From JBFIHZ01 sp041601535 (GTDB lineage: Bacteria > Pseudomonadota > Gammaproteobacteria > Xanthomonadales > SZUA-36), in the NCBI GenBank assembly GCA_041601535.1, contig JBFIHZ010000211.1:1-7072 (forward strand): DNA of 7,072 nt. Direction: 5' to 3'. Of this stretch, positions 1-4,735 are shown piece after piece; the first letter of the stretch is position 1, and every line of letters begins with the position of its first letter. Under the pieces are notes generated by a model. It ran no database searches. It was given only the letters and a program-made list of their open reading frames with translations, and was not told the DNA's origin. A program made the translations under genes and the position numbers.

Positions 1-576
1 GCGGTGGCCGTTGCCCTGGTTACCCTGCTGACCATTGTCATACACCGTTCCGGTTTCCGTTTCCGCAGGGCGCTGGAATTCGTCGCACTGTTTCCCCGCG
101 CCGTGCCGGGCATCGTCGCCGGCATCGGCTTTTTCTGGGGCATGTTGCTGTTTCCCTTTATGGGGCCGCTGCACGGCACCATCTGGATTTTGATACTGGC
201 CTTTACCATGCGCACCATACCGACGGCGTTTGGCGCGGTTTCACCGGCGCTGATGCAGATCTCCAAGGAACTGGATAAAAGTGCTTTGGTGTGCGGTGCC
301 GACTGGTGGACCGCAGTGCGCCGGGTAATCTTGCCGATGCTGAAGCCGGCCATGCTGGGGGCTTATGTGCTGCTGTTCCTGTCGTTCCTGAAAGAGTATG
401 CGTCCGCCGCGTTCCTGTACGCACCGGGCTCTGAAATCATCGGTACCACCATGCTGCAGTTCTGGGCCAACGGCGATACCGGCCCGGTGGCCGCGCTGGC
501 GGTAATCCAGATCGCATTGACCGTAATATTTGTTGCCATTGCACGCAAAGTGCTGGGAGTTAAGGCATATGGCTGA
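1..576 (+). CDS. ABC importer permease, C-terminal part (5' end outside window)
   Basis: This is the inner-membrane channel subunit of a binding-protein-dependent importer. The frame is open from base 1, so only the last 191 codons are seen; no start codon lies in the window. Several hydrophobic stretches read as membrane helices, for example around bases 106-165, 180-215, 345-410 and 490-550. The cytoplasmic coupling (EAA) loop lies at about 262-336, with the pattern A-x3-G-x9-I-L-P (SALVCGADWW, then VILP), which docks on the ATPase. The sequence resembles the second half of fused FbpB/AfuB-type ferric-iron permeases, but polyamine and phosphonate importers share this architecture, so the substrate is not decided. 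The end overlaps the ATPase gene by 8 bp, which indicates one operon and translational coupling. The binding-protein gene is presumably upstream. Confidence 0.9.
   Translation, partial: AVAVALVTLLTIVIHRSGFRFRRALEFVALFPRAVPGIVAGIGFFWGMLLFPFMGPLHGTIWILILAFTMRTIPTAFGAVSPALMQISKELDKSALVCGADWWTAVRRVILPMLKPAMLGAYVLLFLSFLKEYASAAFLYAPGSEIIGTTMLQFWANGDTGPVAALAVIQIALTVIFVAIARKVLGVKAYG
555..559 (+). promoter_or_regulatory. Ribosome binding site for the ABC ATPase
   Basis: GGGAG lies nine bases before the ATG at 569, inside the end of the permease gene. It decides the start: the frame is open from an ATG at 530, but that start would add 13 residues (MLPLHAKCWELRH) with no family resemblance. The product from 569 begins MAELKIENL, typical of these ATPases. 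Confidence 0.75.
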
Positions 577-1654
577 GTTGAAGATTGAAAACCTGTGCAA
601 GCATTTTGGTGCTGTCAAGGCAGTGGACAATGTGAACCTGACCGTTAAAGACGGTGAGTTCCTGACTTTTCTGGGGCCGTCGGGCTGCGGAAAATCCACC
701 ACGCTGTTTGCCGTAGCCGGGCTGGATACACCCACTTCCGGGCGTATTTCGCTGGACGACACGGTGTTTTACGATCACGCCAAAAATACCGTGGTGGCAC
801 CTGAGCGGCGCAACTGTGGCCTGGTGTTCCAGTCCTATGCGCTGTGGCCGCACATGACGGTGAAGGGCAACCTGAGCTTTCCGCTGGAAATCCGCAAGGT
901 GAAAAAGTCGCAGCGCCAGGGCCTGATCGTCGAGGCACTGAAGCTGGTGGAAATGGAGGATTACATCAACCGCTACCCGCACGAGCTGTCAGGCGGCCAG
1001 CAACAACGTGTGGCACTGGCGCGCACGCTGGTTTACGAGCCGCATCTGCTGCTGCTGGATGAACCGCTGTCCAACCTGGATGCCAAGCTGCGCAATCGCG
1101 CGCGCCGCTGGCTGAAGGAATTGCAGCGCCGCCTCAGCCTGACCACCATTTACGTCACCCATGACCAGTCAGAGGCGCTGGCGCTGAGCGACCGCATCGC
1201 GGTGATGAACAACGGCAAGTTCGTTCAAATCGGCACACCGGAAGAGATTTACCGCAACCCCGCCGACGCCTTCGTGGCCGACTTTATCGGCGCCAGCAAT
1301 TTCCTTGAAGGCAAGGTAGTCAGGGGCAGCGATACCGAAGTGGTGGTGCAGATGGGCAACGGCAGTGAAGTCATTGCCAGTTCACGCCAGGCACTGCCGC
1401 AAGGTTGCGATGTACAGGTGGCATTGCGCCCCGAGGACATCCATTTCGTGCACAATGGCGACGCGGTGCCGGCCGGGCAGAATGTCATCACCGGCGAGAT
1501 CACCGGGCGGGATTACCTGGGTGCGCGTTTCCAGTATGTTCTGGATCTGGCCGGCTCGGAAATCCGCATGGAGATAGAAGACGATTTGCAGCCGGGGCAA
1601 ACCCGGATAAGCTTTGCGCCAGCCAGTTGCATTGCCTTTCCGGCTCATGCCTGA
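569..1654 (+). CDS. ABC importer ATP-binding protein (PotA/FbpC/UgpC type)
   Basis: This cytoplasmic ATPase powers the importer whose permease precedes it. The protein has 361 residues, normal for the MalK/PotA/FbpC group. All nucleotide-binding motifs are intact: aromatic A-loop F13, Walker A GPSGCGKST (36-44), Q-loop Q88, signature LSGGQ (140-144), Walker B LLLLDEP with D164/E165, D-loop SNLD (168-171) and H-loop H198 in VTHDQ. After about residue 235 follows the usual linker (IYRNPADAFVADFIG) and a TOBE-like C-terminal domain, which in relatives makes regulatory or substrate contacts. Overlap with the permease gene ties it to that transporter. I cannot separate Fe(III), polyamine or phosphonate specificity from the ATPase alone, so no symbol is given. 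Confidence 0.95.
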   Translation: MAELKIENLCKHFGAVKAVDNVNLTVKDGEFLTFLGPSGCGKSTTLFAVAGLDTPTSGRISLDDTVFYDHAKNTVVAPERRNCGLVFQSYALWPHMTVKGNLSFPLEIRKVKKSQRQGLIVEALKLVEMEDYINRYPHELSGGQQQRVALARTLVYEPHLLLLDEPLSNLDAKLRNRARRWLKELQRRLSLTTIYVTHDQSEALALSDRIAVMNNGKFVQIGTPEEIYRNPADAFVADFIGASNFLEGKVVRGSDTEVVVQMGNGSEVIASSRQALPQGCDVQVALRPEDIHFVHNGDAVPAGQNVITGEITGRDYLGARFQYVLDLAGSEIRMEIEDDLQPGQTRISFAPASCIAFPAHA

Positions 1655-1659
1655 GCCGG
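1640..1659 (+). repeat. Perfect inverted repeat over the ATPase stop codon
   Basis: CCGGCTCA, a four-base loop TGCC, then TGAGCCGG: an 8-bp perfect stem with the TGA stop codon (1652-1654) in its right arm. No T-run follows, so it is not a classical Rho-independent terminator. It could protect the transporter mRNA 3' end, pause RNA polymerase, or be chance in GC-rich DNA. It sits at the boundary between the transporter genes and the amidase gene. Confidence 0.5.
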
Positions 1660-1710
1660 CCGGCAAGCGGCGGACCTTAGCAGTTCCAGAATCAAGGGTA
1701 AAAAACATCC

Positions 1711-2586
1711 ATGTCTGACAACACCGCATCTGCGACACCCGCGCCAGCAGCCCGCTTCACGGCTGCCTGCATCCAGCACTGTGCCGGCGATGATGCGGCC
1801 GCCAATGTAGCCACGCTCATCGGCCTGATCGGCGAGGCTAGAGCGGCCGGGGCCGACTTCGTCGCATTGCCCGAAGCCTGTGATTTTCTGTGCGGTGACA
1901 GCCAGCGCATGCGCGATTATGCGCAGTCTGCTGAGAAGCATCAGGCCCTGCACAGCCTGGCGGCCTGCGCCGCGCAGCACAAGCTCTGGCTGTTGATCGG
2001 TTCACTGACCATGAAGAATGAAACCGGCGATATGGTGAACCGCTCGCTGCTGGTCAACCCTGCCGGCGAGGTGGTCAGCCATTACGACAAGATCCATATG
2101 TTTGACGCCAGTGTTCCGGGCATGAAGGTAACGCGTGAATCCGATATTTACCGCCCCGGCGAACGGGCCTGCGTGCACGACCTGCCCTGGGGCCGGTTGG
2201 GACTGAGCATTTGTTACGATTTGCGCTTTCCGCACCTGTACCGCAGCCTGGCCCATTCAGGCGCCCGCCTGCTGGCGGTGCCTTCGGCCTTTATGCGGCC
2301 TACCGGCGAGGCCCATTGGCATGCGCTGCTGCGCAGCCGGGCGATTGAAAACGGCTGTTTCGTATTTGCCCCGGCGCAGTGGGGTAACCCCTACGGCAAA
2401 CGCCTGAGCTATGGTCACTCGCTGATCGTGGACCCCTGGGGCCGTGTATTGGCGGATGCGCAAGAAGGTGATGGCATGGCGCTGGCGGAAATCGACATGA
2501 GCCGCGTGGACGAAAGCCGCGCGGCCATTTCCAGCCTGCAGCACGACCGCCCGTTTACCCCGGCTCCGGCCGGCCAGAGCAACTGA
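1711..2586 (+). CDS. Nitrilase-superfamily amidase (Nit1 / deaminated glutathione amidase type)
   Basis: This cytosolic C-N hydrolase of 291 residues is the size of the single-domain Nit family. The catalytic Glu-Lys-Cys triad is visible: E55 in ALPEACDF, K127 in YDKIHMFD, and C168 in LSICYDLRFP. The CYDLRFP motif, the PSAFM segment and the RAIENGCFV segment are characteristic of the Nit1/YbeM branch, whose studied members hydrolyse the side-product amide of deaminated glutathione; omega-amidases (Nit2) are close relatives. Substrate is therefore inferred, not seen. The first ~14 residues are an Ala/Pro/Thr-rich leader before the domain. The ATG at 1711 is preceded by a purine-rich AAGGG (1694-1698) at a rather long 12-base spacing. 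It lies 56 bp after the ABC ATPase and 38 bp before a glutamine amidotransferase, so co-transcription is plausible. Confidence 0.92.
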   Translation: MSDNTASATPAPAARFTAACIQHCAGDDAAANVATLIGLIGEARAAGADFVALPEACDFLCGDSQRMRDYAQSAEKHQALHSLAACAAQHKLWLLIGSLTMKNETGDMVNRSLLVNPAGEVVSHYDKIHMFDASVPGMKVTRESDIYRPGERACVHDLPWGRLGLSICYDLRFPHLYRSLAHSGARLLAVPSAFMRPTGEAHWHALLRSRAIENGCFVFAPAQWGNPYGKRLSYGHSLIVDPWGRVLADAQEGDGMALAEIDMSRVDESRAAISSLQHDRPFTPAPAGQSN

Positions 2587-2624
2587 ACCGGGCGGTTTGA
2601 CCGGGCTATGTTTGGGGCCAGCAC

Positions 2625-3320
2625 ATGACCACCATCGGCATATTGCAGACCGGCGAGGCTCCGGCAGAACTGCATGCCGCGTTTGGGGATTATCCGCAGA
2701 TGTTTCAGCGCTGGCTGCACGCGCAGGATGCGTCGCTGGAGTTTCGCCTGTACCGCAGCCTGCAGGGTGAGTTGCCGACGGCCATTGATGAATGCAGCGG
2801 CTGGCTGATCACCGGCTCGCGTTGCAGCGTGCTGGAGCAAACCGGCTGGATGCAGGCACTGCAGGATTTCATACGCGAGGGTGTCAGTGCCCGGACGCCG
2901 CTGGTGGGCATTTGTTTTGGCCACCAGATCATGGCGCAGGCCCTGGGCGGCCGCGTGGAACAGGCCGCCGGCGGCTGGTGCCTGGGCCGCCACAGCTACC
3001 GGCTCAACGGCGCGCCGCAAGGTGATGGATCAGTGGCCTTGAACGCCTTCCACCAGGACCAGGTGGTCAGTGCGCCAGCCGCGGCCAGCGTGCTGGCCAG
3101 TTCGGACTCCTGTCCGCTGGCCATGCTGACTTACGGCGACCATGCATTGTCCATCCAGGCACATCCCGAATTCAGTAATGACTTCGTGCAGGCGCTGGCC
3201 GAGTTGCGTCTGCGCGGGCAATTGCCGGACAGCGAACTGGATGCGGTGGCCGCCGGGCTGACGGCGCCGCCGGATGCCGCCTGGGCCGCCCGCAGGGCGC
3301 TGGACGTTCTGCAGCGCTGA
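2625..3320 (+). CDS. Stand-alone class I glutamine amidotransferase-like protein
   Basis: A 231-residue protein consisting of one class I (triad) glutaminase domain, resembling the GMP-synthase-type amidotransferase domain. The nucleophile elbow GICFGHQ places Cys at 97; the other triad residues are H180 and E182 in AHPEF. The FHQDQV motif (142-147) common in this group is present, as is the ITGS loop (62-65). No synthetase domain is fused or encoded nearby, so the ammonia acceptor is unknown; relatives act as hydrolases or gamma-glutamyl-transfer enzymes on small metabolites. The ATG at 2625 begins MTTIGILQTG, a normal first beta strand; a weak GGGG (2614-2617) is the only ribosome-binding candidate. 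The close neighbour amidase suggests a shared role in amide nitrogen handling, which is inference. Confidence 0.88.
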   Translation: MTTIGILQTGEAPAELHAAFGDYPQMFQRWLHAQDASLEFRLYRSLQGELPTAIDECSGWLITGSRCSVLEQTGWMQALQDFIREGVSARTPLVGICFGHQIMAQALGGRVEQAAGGWCLGRHSYRLNGAPQGDGSVALNAFHQDQVVSAPAAASVLASSDSCPLAMLTYGDHALSIQAHPEFSNDFVQALAELRLRGQLPDSELDAVAAGLTAPPDAAWAARRALDVLQR

Positions 3321-3352
3321 CGTAAAGACGGCGCCCGCGCCAGAACCGGGGC

Positions 3353-3381
3353 TTGCCTCGCACGGCGATTAACGAAAGAAT
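3353..3381 (+). promoter_or_regulatory. rpe: Possible sigma-70 promoter for rpe
   Basis: In the 112-bp gap before rpe, TTGCCT (3353-3358) and AAGAAT (3376-3381) are 17 bases apart. Each matches the sigma-70 consensus at four of six positions. This is a weak match found by eye; the gap itself (3321-3432) makes a separate promoter reasonable. Confidence 0.25.
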
Positions 3382-3432
3382 GGTCAGCGGCCGCGCAGGG
3401 ACGGCCGCCACCGGCCAAAGCCAACACGCCAT

Positions 3433-4101
3433 ATGAAACAGCCAACCGTTATCGCTCCATCCATTCTTTCCGCTGATTTCGCCCGTTTGGGTGAAGAGGT
3501 CAACGCCGTGCTGGCAGCCGGTGCAGACTGGGTGCATTTCGACGTGATGGACAACCATTACGTGCCCAATCTCACCATAGGCCCGATGGTGTGCAAGGCC
3601 TTGCGTGATTTCGGCATCAGTGCACCGATTGATGTGCACCTGATGGTGGAGCCGGTGGATGCCATCGTGCCGGAGTTCGCCGCCGCCGGCGCCAGCCTGA
3701 TCAGTTTTCATCCCGAGGCCAGCCGTCACGTGGACCGCACCATCCAGACCATCCGCGAAGCCGGCTGCCAGGTGGGCCTGGTGCTTAACCCGGCCACCCC
3801 GGTGGATATTCTTGACTGGACGCTGGAACAGCTCGACCTGGTGCTGCTGATGTCGGTCAACCCGGGCTTTGGCGGGCAGTCATTTATTCCCCACGTGCTG
3901 GAGAAAACCCGCGCGGTGCGCAGCCGCATTGACGCCAGCGGCCGGCCGGTGCGGCTGGAAATTGACGGTGGTGTGAAAGTGGACAATATCGCGGAAATCG
4001 CCGCGGCCGGGGCCGATACCTTTGTTGCCGGCTCGGCTATTTTTGGCGCCGACGATTACCAGCAAACCATCAGCCAGATGAAGCAGCGGGCGGCGGATTA
4101 G
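3433..4101 (+). CDS. rpe: Ribulose-phosphate 3-epimerase
   Basis: Interconverts D-ribulose 5-phosphate and D-xylulose 5-phosphate in the cytosolic pentose phosphate pathway. The 222-residue (beta/alpha)8 barrel follows the E. coli Rpe almost segment by segment (225 residues there). The start MKQPTVIAPSILSADFARLG and the metal and catalytic residues are intact: S10, H35, D37 (HFDVMD), H69 (DVHLMV) and D178 (EIDGGV). The phosphate-binding loops NPGFGGQSF (143-151) and VAGSAIF are also intact. The ATG at 3433 has no clear Shine-Dalgarno sequence, but the N-terminus matches the family exactly. In many gammaproteobacteria rpe is followed by gph and trp genes; here it is not, and its last 32 bp overlap the oppositely oriented sortase gene. 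Confidence 0.98.
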   Translation: MKQPTVIAPSILSADFARLGEEVNAVLAAGADWVHFDVMDNHYVPNLTIGPMVCKALRDFGISAPIDVHLMVEPVDAIVPEFAAAGASLISFHPEASRHVDRTIQTIREAGCQVGLVLNPATPVDILDWTLEQLDLVLLMSVNPGFGGQSFIPHVLEKTRAVRSRIDASGRPVRLEIDGGVKVDNIAEIAAAGADTFVAGSAIFGADDYQQTISQMKQRAAD

Positions 4102-4735
4102 CCGCGGCTGTAATGCTGGCCAGTTGCCGCTGTACCGGTACCGCGGTGACCACATAGCGCAATGGGCCACCGGCCGTGAGTGCGTCAAACGGATAGCAGG
4201 TCACCAGGCTGAGCCGCTTAAGCGACGGCTCCAGCACCAGTTCCTGCTGACGGCTGTCGATGATTTCCTGGCTGATCACGCGGTACTGTTCCGCACCGTC
4301 AGGTGTTTCCAGCCACAGGCGCTGATCGGGCCGCAGGTATTGCACAAAGCTGAAATGGGTATCGCGATGGCCGCTGATGATGCGGTCATGGCTGCCCTGC
4401 AGCGAACCGCCCAGCACCGGCCCAAAGGCCAGGTTGCGTCCCGAATTTCCTTCCAGCACGTATTGCCGGATGCCCAGTTGCGGCACCCGCAATACCGCGG
4501 CTGGCCGCGTGTCGGCCCACGGCCAGGGCCGGCTGTCGGCGTGGCCGGCCAGTACCTGCTGCCAGCTGCGCTGCAACAAGTACTGCGCCAGCGCGGCCTT
4601 GGCCGGAATCCAGGCCACGGCCGCCACCCAGTACAAGGCCAGTGCGCCGCCCAGCACTGACAGCCGGGCGGCCACACCGGCTGGCCAGTACGTCCGGCCT
4701 GGGCGCTGTCCGGTGCCGGTTCGCCCGGCGCCCAT
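4070..4735 (-). CDS. Class GN (marine proteobacterial) sortase
   Basis: A membrane-anchored cysteine transpeptidase expected to cut the C-terminal sorting signal of the VIT/vWA protein encoded just upstream and attach the cleaved product to an unknown acceptor. The protein has 221 residues: a short polar N-terminus, one membrane helix at about 25-43, then the periplasmic sortase barrel. The catalytic residues are visible: H123 in ISGHRDTHF, C180 in LVTCYPFDA, and R193 in GGPLRYVV. These motifs are typical of the Gram-negative sortase group (class GN, the TIGR03784 type). The ATG overlaps the stop of the upstream gene by one base (TGATG) with no good ribosome binding site, so translational coupling is likely. 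A GTG at residue 21 is a possible but weaker start. The 3' end runs 32 bp into rpe. Confidence 0.93.
   Translation of the reverse strand: MGAGRTGTGQRPGRTYWPAGVAARLSVLGGALALYWVAAVAWIPAKAALAQYLLQRSWQQVLAGHADSRPWPWADTRPAAVLRVPQLGIRQYVLEGNSGRNLAFGPVLGGSLQGSHDRIISGHRDTHFSFVQYLRPDQRLWLETPDGAEQYRVISQEIIDSRQQELVLEPSLKRLSLVTCYPFDALTAGGPLRYVVTAVPVQRQLASITAAANPPPAASSG

Noticed and set aside
530..568. Upstream ATG as start of the ABC ATPase
   Set aside because: The 13 extra residues lack family similarity, and the GGGAG at 555-559 is correctly spaced for the ATG at 569.
2415..3020. A 201-codon - strand frame across the amidase/amidotransferase junction
   Set aside because: It overlaps two well-supported genes on the other strand, has an Ala/Arg/Gln-rich translation and no domain signs.
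3387..3408. Inverted repeat GCGGCCG / CGGCCGC in the gap before rpe as an operator or terminator
   Set aside because: It has seven pairs with an eight-base loop and no T-run, and is made only of G and C in a region full of GGCCGG-like words, so there is no support for a specific function.
4090..4105. Short hairpin (GCGGC, six-base loop, GCCGC) over the rpe stop codon as a terminator
   Set aside because: The stem has only five pairs and no T-run follows on either strand; such repeats are expected by chance in this composition.
4124..4660. A 178-codon + strand frame opposite the sortase gene
   Set aside because: It is a shadow of a gene with an intact catalytic triad and shows no motif of its own.
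4673..4675. GTG (residue 21) as start of the sortase
   Set aside because: No Shine-Dalgarno sequence precedes it, and the ATG at 4735 is coupled to the upstream stop by TGATG.
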